A stretch of DNA of 23,130 bases from Candidatus Kuenenia stuttgartensis (GTDB lineage: Bacteria; Bacteroidota; Bacteroidia; Chitinophagales; Chitinophagaceae), in the NCBI GenBank assembly GCA_943330835.2, contig CALQJH020000005.1, forward strand, positions 1 through 23,130, read 5' to 3'. The notes beneath the pieces were generated by a model that saw only the letters and a list, made by a program, of their open reading frames with translations, was not told the DNA's origin and made no database searches. How positions within the stretch are numbered: the first letter of the stretch is position 1; each line of letters begins with the position of its first letter. Positions 20,201 to 23,130 of the stretch are shown one piece after another. The position numbers were made by a program, and so were the translations under genes.

Positions 20201-23130
20201 TTGATACTTGAGGCAGTATCGCCTGTTGACCAATGATAAGAAAGTCCATTGATGTCATATAAATTTCTTATCTCAGAAAGAGAAAGTAAACGGCTATAAA
20301 TTGCGACATCATCAATTTTTCCTTTAAAATAAGCATCATACGCTTCTGAACCTATTCTTAAAATAGCAGAATCATAGGAAGGGTAAAAATCAAATGATTC
20401 CGAACTAAATACTCCATTTATATATATCTTGGCATTATGAGTTGAATCTTTAAATGTAACAACAATATTATTCCAAATACCAGAAGCAACAGGCGTAGAG
20501 CTATAAAGTCCTGAATTATTTCCAGTAGTAAAATGTACGAATTTATTACCTGAAGTATTTTGACTATCCAAACTCAGACTCCATCCGTAACCATATCCAT
20601 TGTAATAAAGTGCTCTTTTACTAATAATAGCATTCTCAATATTAGATAAACTTACATCTTGATTAACCCATGTAGACAATGTAAAGTCTGTATTCATTAA
20701 ACTTAAGGATCCGAATTGAGCAGTATCCATAACCGTTACATTATTATCAATGCCATTAAAATAATATGCTCGATTATTATTACTATATCGATCCGTAGTA
20801 ATTATCGGACCATTCACAGCACCTTGATTCCCTTTTCCACTTTCATCATTGGCATTATTACAAAATGGCCAATATCCTAAAAGACCGTTTTGTAATGAGG
20901 ATGGCAAATTATTACAAGGTTTATTTACTGAATAATCAAGAGATGCATTTAATCTGATAACATCGCCCCTGCAAACAACAGTATCTCTCGTTATTATACC
21001 AACAGTATCACAAAAAGTCTTGCAATTATTAACAGTAACGGTTACACTATCTCTACATGTGTAAACACCATTGGTTGTTGTACAATAATAAGTAGTAGTT
21101 TGAGACGGTGAAACGTTGATTGATGTAGTCGTATGACCAGTGGACCAATTATAATCATTTTTATTCTGAATTAACCTAACTGAAAAACCACATAATTTGT
21201 TAGAAGTGTAATATCCATTATATCCTGCAAAATAAGGCAAGTCTATTAGCCAAGATTTAGCTGAATCAAAACTAGTATTTGACCAAAAATATGCGATTTG
21301 ATTAATTGCTTGAGAAACCCCATTATATGAACGATATCCACCTGGTTCAGCAGAAAATCCTGATAAATTACTTGCAGCAGCATTTGTTGATCCCCATAAA
21401 ATTGATGTGTCTTTCAATTTTCCACCCGCTACTGAATTACCACCTAAATAATTTGTAAGTTTTTCGAATTCACTTGATACAGGAATATGCCATCCCTCAG
21501 GTGCTATTCCTCTTGAATCATTTACCGCATACCAATTATAGAGTTTGCCATAAGTTGAGGCATAACTAGCACTATCATTATTATACCAACACCAAGCGCC
21601 CGAAGTTAGACTTGACCATTGTGAAGCATCTGTTACTTGAGGAATAATGTCTCCATTTTTATATCTACTGACGTTTAAATTTTTCTGCGACCATGTTTGA
21701 GTTCCAATATTAACTGTTGGATAAATATTACTGTCGATATCTGTCAAAGATGATGCCGTTGCAGAAGAAGAAACTGTTGTGTTCAATGTAATAGAGGATC
21801 CTGAACAAATTGTAGTATCATTATTAGCTATACCTACACTATCACAAAAGGTATTGCAATTATTAACATTAATTGTTATGGATGTTGAATATGAACAAGT
21901 TGAAGAAGAAGCAATAACTTGGTATGTGGTTGTTGCTGTTGGAGTTGCAATTACAGAAGTTCCAGTACTTGTATTTAATGAACTCTGATCACTTCCATAA
22001 GGCAACACTCTCCAGAGTAGAGAACTACCATTAACCACTCCATTGGCCGTCATTTGAACGCTTTGACCTAAACATATTGAGCTGTCTGGCGATGCAGAAA
22101 GTGACAATGTAGCAACACTATTTATCTGTTCAATTGTATAATCACAAACATCTCCCGCATAACCATCAAACATTAAATAATAAGTTTGGCCTATTATCAA
22201 GTTTGTTGCAGATATTGTATGTGGTAATGCACTTGGAAATAGACTGCTATTATTATATCCACCATGGCAAATTACTGCACCTGAACAATTTCCAGCACTT
22301 TCAAAAAAGAATGCTTGAATTCCATCACCATTTTGACTATTGTATACCCAAACATTAAATAATGCGGATGTTGCATTTGCGGTAAATTTCACAAATGAAT
22401 TATTTTCTAATGAAGCCCCGCCTAAACATAATGAAAATGCACTGTCTAATTCTGCCCAGTAATGAGGTGGGGCATAACTAGCAGATGTGTTTCCACAATA
22501 TCCATTAAAGTTACATACAGGAGTAGCATTGTCGCAGGAAGTACCTGCCGCTCTATTACCATTGCATGCTGGTCTTATCGGAGGATTAGTTGCGCAAATT
22601 CTGAATGACCCATTATTATTGTTACCATTTTCCCAAACTCTTATCCATATGGTAGACCCTGGAGTCAATCCTGTAGCATAAATTTCTGGCATATTACCAG
22701 TTCCCGAATTATCATCGCAAATAATCAGCGACAATGCATTACATGTACCTGAGTACAAAGCCATACCACCATCTGTAATCACATTTGCTTGTGTTGTTAC
22801 ATACAAATTTCCACTGGCAGGAACAATAGCTGTGAACCAAACATCTCCACCTAAATATCCTGCACAACCTGGATCAGGGCTACCTAATGATGCTGTTGCA
22901 TTAGCATTTGTTGCATCCACATAATTGCAATCATTTCCCACATTTAATGATGTAGCATAACAAGGATCATCATTAGAAGGAGGTAAAACATTTACACAAA
23001 TTCCAAAAGTGCCATTATTGTCATTTCCATATTCCCAAAATCTTATCCATATAGTATCTCCAGGAGTTAACCCATTGAGTTGAATTTTTGGCATTAATCC
23101 ATTAACACTGGCATCATCATCACAGGCTAA
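8239..23130 (-). CDS. Giant T9SS-secreted multidomain surface protein (adhesin-like), N-terminus outside window
   Basis: One uninterrupted minus-strand frame of at least 4963 codons ends with TAA at 8239-8241 and is still open at the right edge. The Met at 23094 is internal: the 12 codons before it continue a repeat also seen complete at 22590-22990 (L-CDD-[DN] before MP[KE]I). Domain order from the N-terminal side: PPC-like domains, a beta-rich domain, an Ig-like domain, Ig-like with inserted FISUMP, Ig-like with inserted LamG, PKD domains, 22 PKD-like repeats, three short Ig-like domains, two C-x-x-Y-x-W repeats, an uninterrupted Ig-like, Ig-like with a second FISUMP, five more C-x-x-Y-x-W repeats, Ig-like, a PKD-like segment, and a T9SS sorting domain. 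The repeats are rich in Thr, Ser, Asn and Val and nearly free of charged residues. No enzyme motif was found. The expected role is adhesion, matrix or cell-cell contact outside the outer membrane. The open frame is certain; the function is inferred from architecture. Confidence 0.93.
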   Translation of the reverse strand, partial: LACDDDASVNGLMPKIQLNGLTPGDTIWIRFWEYGNDNNGTFGICVNVLPPSNDDPCYATSLNVGNDCNYVDATNANATASLGSPDPGCAGYLGGDVWFTAIVPASGNLYVTTQANVITDGGMALYSGTCNALSLIICDDNSGTGNMPEIYATGLTPGSTIWIRVWENGNNNNGSFRICATNPPIRPACNGNRAAGTSCDNATPVCNFNGYCGNTSASYAPPHYWAELDSAFSLCLGGASLENNSFVKFTANATSALFNVWVYNSQNGDGIQAFFFESAGNCSGAVICHGGYNNSSLFPSALPHTISATNLIIGQTYYLMFDGYAGDVCDYTIEQINSVATLSLSASPDSSICLGQSVQMTANGVVNGSSLLWRVLPYGSDQSSLNTSTGTSVIATPTATTTYQVIASSSTCSYSTSITINVNNCNTFCDSVGIANNDTTICSGSSITLNTTVSSSATASSLTDIDSNIYPTVNIGTQTWSQKNLNVSRYKNGDIIPQVTDASQWSSLTSGAWCWYNNDSASYASTYGKLYNWYAVNDSRGIAPEGWHIPVSSEFEKLTNYLGGNSVAGGKLKDTSILWGSTNAAASNLSGFSAEPGGYRSYNGVSQAINQIAYFWSNTSFDSAKSWLIDLPYFAGYNGYYTSNKLCGFSVRLIQNKNDYNWSTGHTTTSINVSPSQTTTYYCTTTNGVYTCRDSVTVTVNNCKTFCDTVGIITRDTVVCRGDVIRLNASLDYSVNKPCNNLPSSLQNGLLGYWPFCNNANDESGKGNQGAVNGPIITTDRYSNNNRAYYFNGIDNNVTVMDTAQFGSLSLMNTDFTLSTWVNQDVSLSNIENAIISKRALYYNGYGYGWSLSLDSQNTSGNKFVHFTTGNNSGLYSSTPVASGIWNNIVVTFKDSTHNAKIYINGVFSSESFDFYPSYDSAILRIGSEAYDAYFKGKIDDVAIYSRLLSLSEIRNLYDINGLSYHWSTGDTASSINVSPSQTTTYYCTITNGVDTCRDSVTVTVNPLPQANFVFTPNTSCGRTKVSFTDSSSISSGNISSWIWDFGDGDSSTSQSPVHIFRPTPGDSGYQTFNVRLIVFSNNGCSDTITRTITIKRGPDATLLSSADATDYNGEPYFIVCTSNTNANLTFFNATTTSFSNTRYVINWGDGTPNIDSLNWQNGASVGITHNYAAGTYKLTYYVYAGGCLDSTVYNVFVGGNPAGGINISSPYSCSKNDQLFVISNTGNNTPGTLYIFSTTDASLSDTFVHPIPNLDSIYHRFEVSSCGYTFNGGFNTYQNAFGATLKMINPCGTTTSFVAPIYVSDKSVASFTNVSSDTICTTQSITLINNSVPGNSVINGVCTPGKSVWSVSSPTAGANYNVVSGSLGSAATANPAIWTLGSDSLVLNFTAPGVYYVKIKAANNSSCSGDSVVKTIYVNAIPVIGDTAISLCTGNSFTFMPSNNNGNTIPVGTRYTWTALADSNIIGYSNSFVSQSALTQTLINLSNLTQQVVYTVTPVSVAPSYCTGASFKLTVTVNPKLKIADTAISVCTGSIFNFIPTTGVSGNIVPPNQVFAWSNPAISTGLTGAGGGSGTSVTDTLFNTADTIKTATYTVIAANSCGIDTFKLVVKVNPSPKLTFTPSSQNICSGDSTLNVFITASIPGTNVYWSCNPPASISGATTFGQNVIFSQALVNLSDTVVKVPYIASPSTAGLISCSSPNATYYITVNPRPKINNDTVQACSGTAFNATPVNVLPYTIVPVGTTYTWTVVGTNANVTGQSNRTSGSSTISQTLTNLTIVPQTVVYAVAARSGAAGNCVSAPFFITVVVNPKPVIPAQTATICSGSTFFVMLVNNQPTTATIVPSGTTYTWTVAANTNVAGQGNQSVGIGYISQTLVNNSNTVQRLLYTVTPLSGGCSGTPFVLTVTVNPKPAIPSQFISICSGSAFSVIPANALPRTIVPSGTTYTWTISSNTNLAGQNSQSVSQIGVRDTLTNLTNASQTIVYIVTPTTGTCVGTSFNIYVTVNPKPVIPAQTSTICSGSSFYITPVNAQPAIIVPANTTYTWTVASNANVTGENSVSTSSSYIADTLTNTSNVVQAVIYTVTPFSGACFGSPFTVTVYVYPRPLISTQYTTACSGSAFVFTAVNAAPTTIVPVGTTYTWVVVSNANVTGYSTQSTASSTISQTLTNLTNVTQVVTYYVTPTSGSCVGSAFVLNVYVYPKATIPTQTAAICSGAAFYVNPANGQPTSSTIVPSGTTYKWTVVSNANVSGESAQTVAQTSISQTLTNLTNTTQVVVYTVTPTSGSCVGASFTVYVYVYAKPVIGSQSTTVCSGTAFDYIPTNAPPTTIVPSGTTYTWIVASNTTTNVTGQTDQSVSQSAINQTLTNTTGVSQLVNYLVTPINGNCTGAPFVLIVTVNPKPLIPYQGIVGICSGSSFVVSPVDAPPTTIAPAGTKYTWTVSTNTNVTGQSAQTVAQSYISQTLTNISNTTQYVLYTVTPTLGSCIGSTFTFYVRVAPKPVIQNQTTTICSGSTFAVSPTNAAPTIIVPSGTTYTWTVSSNTNVVGQSNQSIAQAYVSQTLTNLTNVVQSVVYTVTPTSGTTGNCVGSAFYVTVVVNPKAVIPSQNPISICSGSSFSFTPVNNPPSLIVPTGTKYVWTISANSNLTGQNSQSVSKLSISDTITNLTNTDQVLLYTVTPISGNCVGASFSFEVIVNPKPVIPTQTAIICSGSNFYVLPVNGQPTSSTIVPLNTTYTWTVSSNTNVSGQSSQSIPQSGISQNLINNSNTAQTVIYTVTPLSGTYGNCQGAPFYIYVTVNPLPIISSQSTTICSGSTFVVSPVNAAPTTIVPSGTTYTWTVSSNTSVSGQGAQTVGQSYISQTLTNLSNAVQNVVYYVTPRYGSCIGSTFIVNVIVNPKASIPSQTLDICSGSTFYVNPINGQPTSSTVVPSGTTYKWTVVANANVTGESSQTIAQQYISQTLTNITNVAQTVVYTVTPTTGNCLGASFIVTVYVNPKPLVASQTTTICSGSVFLISPINASPTTIVPVGTTYTWVVASNVNVTGQSNQTVPASSISQTLTNLTNVTQSIVYTITPSSGGCVGNSFTVTVNVSPKPIIPSQGIISICSGSTFGVSPVNSQPTVIVPAGTKYTWTISTNTNITGQSAQTVAQSSISQTLTNVSNTVQYLIYTVTPISGVCTGNTFSIIVRVYPKPLIAAQAVSICSGSTFVVSPVNAQPTAIVPATTLYTWTVAVNNNVSGQTDQAVGQSIISQNLVNLTNTVQTISYTVTPVSGPNEGNCVGTSFRLTVTVNPVPKISDASLTICNGTAFNLSPVNNVPNTIVPAGTVYTWTVASNTNVIGQSNQTIGASSIGQILNNLTNTAQNVVYTVTPRSGNCYGSIFTVTITVNAKPVIPSQTISSCSGSTVVFAANNLPPSIIVPSGTIYTWTVPSNPNVTGESNQTAASTIFSQTLTNTTNAPQSLVYTVTPRTSSCIGSSFAITVTVNPKPKVANTTTAICSGSRFTFTPSSTVTGNLIPIGIRYLWSTPATPLSLTGGASGSGSSITGLLSNSSAVVQNAVYTVTPFYVGISGDTCVGNTFLLIVTVNPLPPVVVNPNPAIICYGNSITLSATGADRYTWSPAVGLSDTTSAVVSANPTSTTIYIVNGVNQTTGCSKVAEVVVTVNPTPAVTVTPLNTILCKGYSTTLIASGADSYSWSPSAGLNSSVGSSVVASPDSTTAYLVTGAVQSTGCTDTAIAYISVNPIPAMPTVTNNSPLCSGDTLRLSAQTTTTGNVIYSWQYPDLTFHAGANVTIPNVGVTSSGIYSVAVTINSCTSPVATTNVVVRQSTSSVTNATICLGQSYLFNTVSYTQSGSYTYRTTNAIGCDSLATLNLIVRTASNTIIIDTACNSYTWHGDTYTSSATYTYNATNIGGCDSIETLQLVIVPFNTNPIAQDTIIACGSSYVINAQSGYNSYLWSTGATVSRTLVTSTGWYTCMVGNGYCSYTDSVFVSIVNANIVNNDTSICLGQSIALSASNITTSGLLRDADGNTYPTVNIGNQVWSQKNLNVSRYKNGDIIPQVTDPTQWSNLTTGAWCWYNNDSASYAATYGKLYNWYAVNDPRGLALEGWHVPNDWDWNRLVKHLDANADTICQSCIQSNSAGGAMKSTIGWNALNVGATNISGFNGLPGGGRYPIGTFLNSGTIGVWWSIFEYDSIQARERGLYNDRSIIGRSYSEKKSGFSLRLISNNTNSFIWSTGDTTATINVSPTQTTTYYCTVSNGISSCTDSVVVRVKQPSSSSQSVTSCNYYTWHGNTYTQSGVYTYSTLNAVGCDSVVTLNLTIAHPTSSTQTIAACNSYNLNGVVYYTNGVYVDTLVNASGCDSIVTINLTINHADSTIIAASACNNYTWHGVTYTTSGAYTYTGANTAGCDSVITLYLTIRQGGGTTETITSCNNYTWNDTTYTQSGVYTFVNPNFQNVAIINNQGSSGSVVVGSSSYYVNESIYTDAEIGAGNFITSATAIKKIGFYVDQLGSPATVNNFKVWMKNISSTTSTFASGTYTTTGYTLVYNGAISPTSAGLYTINLTTAFVRTAGSNLQLLIERLENASHVGYIFATANGNQNSSTALSTRRYNGTVVPSSTTSLVASAFRPAIRLSGIVATDSTTCENLSTLNLTIGRPTTSTQIVNACNSYSWNGTTYSSSGSYTKLFTNASGCDSTAVLSLAINTIQTNLFATDSINVCASSYTLDAGAGYTSYLWSTGASSQLINISSTNWYKCTVANANCTASDSVFVLINSTTLPAPANLTGFVDICSIVGTTNATTYTTDAVPGAIAYQWTLPPGAVIDSGSNGLQIKVHFLVAGAKDTIAVQAIGLGGCLGIKNSLRLITTNCVTTPFAKVIKTNNVSDFLDVSVYPNPSTTYFNLKIKSSSSESIMLRVFDLQGRLVKNFKSDASKISLFGQELMAGMYLIEVSQGGRKKTVKVEKY
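8242..8490 (-). other. C-terminal T9SS type A sorting domain of the giant protein
   Basis: The last 80-odd residues match the Por_Secre_tail pattern: SVYPNPSTTYFNLKI at the start, then LRVFDLQGRLVKNF, then a G-M-Y-L-I-E-V strand and a basic end (GGRKKTVKVEKY). This domain directs export through the type IX system and is removed on surface attachment. It is the strongest single indication of phylum and cellular location in the window. Confidence 0.95.
9010..10300 (-). repeat. Five C-x-x-Y-x-W surface repeats, the fourth split by an inserted domain
   Basis: Units of about 45 residues follow the pattern C-N-x-Y-x-W-x-x-x-x-Y-x-x-S-G-x-Y...GCDS-x-x-x-L-x-L-x-I, for example SCNYYTWHGNTYTQSGVYTY then VGCDSVVTLNLTI. 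Four are continuous. The fourth begins SCNNYTWNDTTYTQSGVYTF, is broken by about 180 residues of another domain, and resumes TTCENLSTLNLTI. Two further units of the same kind lie at about 11375-11660. Confidence 0.88.
9230..9770 (-). other. Beta-rich domain (about 180 residues) inserted inside a C-x-x-Y-x-W repeat
   Basis: The segment starts NPNFQNVAIIN and ends near IRLSGIVATDS. It contains ESIYTDAEIGAG, a TAIKKIGFYVD strand, NNFKVWMKN and GYTLVYNGAISPTSAGLYTI. This resembles a beta-sandwich module I know from other Bacteroidota secreted proteins (pattern 'iYtaaEi..aG.itsi.f', 'nf.i.m', 'F.w.g..nl.v'). I have no firm Pfam name for it. Its boundaries are clear because the interrupted host repeat is recognisable on both sides. 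Confidence 0.7.
10320..11150 (-). other. Ig-like domain interrupted by the second FISUMP domain
   Basis: The host Ig-like domain starts NDTSICLGQSIALSAS (about 11095-11145) and resumes FIWSTGDTTATINVSPTQTT then YYCTVSNGISSC (about 10340-10440). Between them (about 10445-11075) sits a FISUMP domain (Fibrobacter succinogenes major paralogous domain): YPTVNIGNQVWSQKNLNVSR, WCWYNNDSASYAATYGKLYN, EGWHVPNDWDWNRL, GGGRY and SGFSLRLI. FISUMP modules occur in Bacteroidota and Fibrobacterota surface proteins; their ligand is not established. Confidence 0.85.
11145..11345 (-). other. Uninterrupted Ig-like domain, counterpart of the insertion-bearing ones
   Basis: The domain reads DTIIACGSSYVINAQSGYNS directly followed by YLWSTGATVSRTLVTSTGWY, then GNGYCSYTDSVFVSI. 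Here the 'C-x-x-S' strand and the 'WSTG' strand are separated by only about 15 residues. A second copy, ASSYTLDAGAGYTSYLWSTG, lies at about 8815-9000. Both serve as internal controls showing what the split Ig domains look like without passengers. Confidence 0.8.
11375..11660 (-). repeat. Two C-x-x-Y-x-W surface repeats
   Basis: Two adjacent units: a divergent one (ICLGQSYLFNTVSYTQSGSY then AIGCDSLATLNLIV) and a canonical one (ACNSYTWHGDTYTSSATYTY then GGCDSIETLQLVI). They separate the short Ig-like domains from the uninterrupted Ig-like domain. Confidence 0.85.
11670..12369 (-). other. Three short Ig-like domains after the PKD-like array
   Basis: These domains of about 75-85 residues begin with IICYGNSITLSATGADRYTW, ILCKGYSTTLIASGADSYSW and PLCSGDTLRLSAQTTTTGNV. 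The first two share ATGAD/ASGAD, YxWSPxxGL and a conserved C-terminal Cys (TTGCS, STGCT), and are typical Bacteroidota Ig-like modules. They are shorter than the preceding PKD-like units and lack the long TxTNLTN loop. Confidence 0.75.
12370..18861 (-). repeat. Array of 22 PKD-like repeats (about 97 residues each)
   Basis: The core unit reads xIPxQTxTICSGSxF, xxxPVNxxPTTIVPSGTTYT, WTVxSNTNVTGQSxQ, ISQTLTNLTN, YTVTPxSGxCVG and ends VTVNPKP. Measured from one conserved Cys codon to the next, spacing is 282-309 bp, most often 291. The first three units and the last are divergent; units 4-21 are canonical. Every unit keeps two Cys, one in ICSG near the start and one in G-x-C-x-G about 60-70 residues later (unit 3 has an extra), so one disulfide per domain is likely. 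The match is to the PKD-like family common in Bacteroidota giant proteins, and the array would form an extended rod. Confidence 0.92.
13255..17391 (-). repeat. Tandem duplication of a seven-unit block inside the PKD-like array
   Basis: Units 6-12 (15331-17391, 2061 bp) correspond one to one with units 13-19 (13255-15330, 2076 bp). Pair-specific features: 6/13 share WTIS, NL, GQNSQSVS and DT[LI]TNLTN; 7/14 share NTTYTWTV and VIYTVTP; 8/15 share VxYYVTP and a PKA ending; 9/16 share NGQPTSST and GTTYKWTVV; 11/18 share AGTKYTWT, GQSAQTVAQS and 'IPxQGI'; 12/19 share a three-residue insertion before GNCVG. Unit spacings (bp) are 291, 291, 291, 297, 300, 291, 303 in the first block and 291, 306, 291, 297, 294, 291, 303 in the second. 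My hand alignment gives about 61 of 97 identical residues for 6 against 13 and about 49 for neighbours 6 and 7. Confidence 0.8.
18862..20110 (-). other. PKD domains and a PKD-like linker region
   Basis: The first domain (about 19830-20110) has the classic PKD core SSWIWDFGDGDSS and a following V-R-L-I-V strand. The second (about 19530-19800) has the variant YVINWGDGTPNIDS. Two less recognisable beta-rich segments follow (about 18862-19530, including APGVYYVKIKAANNSSCSGD). PKD domains are ordinary beta-sandwich spacers in surface proteins. Confidence 0.82.
20115..20995 (-). other. Ig-like domain interrupted by a LamG/concanavalin-like domain
   Basis: The host Ig-like domain starts RDTVVCRGDVIRLNAS (about 20945-20995) and resumes SYHWSTGDTASSINVSPSQT then YYCTITNGVDTCRDSV (about 20115-20240). 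The passenger (about 20245-20925) is a LamG_3-type domain: NGLLGYWPFCNNANDESGKG, AYYFNGIDNNVTV, FTLSTWVNQD, WNNIVVTFKD, AKIYINGV and KIDDVAIYSRLLSLSEI. The strand order matches the family from the 'GLvgyWpF' start to the 'iDdvaiYnraLs..Ei' end. These domains commonly bind carbohydrate or protein, and this is the best ligand-binding candidate in the protein. Confidence 0.88.
21025..21825 (-). other. Ig-like domain interrupted by the first FISUMP domain
   Basis: The host Ig-like domain starts NNDTTICSGSSITLNTTVSS (about 21770-21825) and resumes YNWSTGHTTTSINVSPSQTT then YYCTTTNGVYTCRDSV (about 21025-21155). Between them (about 21160-21745) sits a FISUMP domain with IYPTVNIGTQTWSQKNLNVS, WCWYNNDSASYASTYGKLYN, EGWHIPVSSEFEKL, EPGGYRSYNG and GFSVRLIQ. 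Its first 88 or so residues are nearly the same as those of the FISUMP domain at 10445-11075, while the rest differs strongly. Confidence 0.85.
21850..22115 (-). other. Ig-like domain before the first FISUMP-bearing domain
   Basis: The segment reads LSLSASPDSSICLGQSVQMT, then SLLWRVLPYGSDQSS and TATTTYQVIASSSTC, an ordinary Bacteroidota Ig-like module with Cys at both ends. It ends in the NVNNCNTFCDSVGI linker that introduces the first insertion-bearing Ig domain; a near copy (NNCKTFCDTVGI) introduces the LamG-bearing one. Confidence 0.72.
22120..23130 (-). other. N-terminal PPC-like domains of the giant protein, continuing past the window edge
   Basis: One complete PPC-like module (about 22590-22990) has PCYATSLNVGNDCNY, GGDVWFTAIVPASGNLYV, GMALYSGTCNALSLIICDDN and GSTIWIRVWENGNNNNGSFR. 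The end of another copy runs off the right edge (CDDDASVNGLMPKIQL, GDTIWIRFWEYGNDNNGTF). A related but longer beta-rich domain follows (about 22120-22580), with SFVKFTANATSALFNVWVY and GQTYYLMFDGYAGDVCDYTI. Such modules are common near the N-termini of Bacteroidota secreted proteins. At least part of one copy is missing beyond the window. Confidence 0.75.

Noticed and set aside
10445..21745. Diversity-generating retroelement acting on the FISUMP domains
   Set aside because: No reverse transcriptase, template repeat or accessory gene is present in the window, and the two copies differ by length changes as well as by substitutions.
23092..23094. ATG at 23094 as the start of the giant protein
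   Set aside because: The codons just before it continue the same repeated PPC-like module seen complete nearby, no signal peptide follows, and the frame is open to the edge.
1..23130. Insertion sequences, tRNA or rRNA genes, prophage or defence genes
   Set aside because: I looked for transposase, integrase, nuclease or toxin motifs, terminal inverted repeats and tRNA-like segments and saw none. All substantial coding capacity is explained by the four genes listed.

Overview
The window reads as AT-rich chromosomal DNA of a Bacteroidota bacterium, probably of the Chitinophagales/Sphingobacteriales type. Three things point there: a C-terminal sorting domain of the type IX secretion system (T9SS) at the end of a giant surface protein; Ig-like, PKD-like, FISUMP, GEVED and 'C-x-x-Y-x-W' repeat domains typical of gliding or environmental Bacteroidota; and a periplasmic-propeller histidine kinase. 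Ribosome-binding sites are not obvious, as is usual in this phylum.

Layout: (1) From the left edge to 3428, on the minus strand, lies the first 1142 codons of a secreted M43 (pappalysin-type) metalloprotease. It has a signal peptide, a zinc motif, a GEVED-like domain, two Ig-like domains and an array of 46-47-residue repeats that runs off the window. (2) Divergent from it, on the plus strand, is a two-gene signalling unit: a 1053-residue propeller/Y_Y_Y/HisKA_3 sensor kinase (3616-6777) and a 211-residue NarL/LuxR-type response regulator (6846-7481). (3) A gene-free stretch of about 0.75 kb follows; its right end holds two hairpins, one a good intrinsic terminator for the gene to the right. 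(4) From 8239 to beyond the right edge, on the minus strand, is one enormous open frame of at least 4963 codons.

Read from its N-terminal side (right to left), the giant protein has: PPC-like domains; Ig-like domains, two of which carry large inserted domains (FISUMP, LamG); PKD domains; 22 PKD-like repeats of about 97 residues; short Ig-like domains; two C-x-x-Y-x-W repeats; a third Ig-like domain carrying a second FISUMP; five more C-x-x-Y-x-W repeats, one split by an inserted beta-rich domain; a last Ig-like and a PKD-like segment; and the T9SS tail. It is most simply a cell-surface adhesin or matrix protein.

The most unusual content is how this protein is built. Three Ig-like domains are opened at the same loop to hold passenger domains, while uninterrupted versions exist in the same chain. 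The PKD-like array contains a tandem duplication of a seven-unit block, visible both in unit-specific residues and in unit spacing. The protease and the giant protein also carry versions of the same short repeat. That the kinase/regulator pair controls either secreted protein is only an inference from position.
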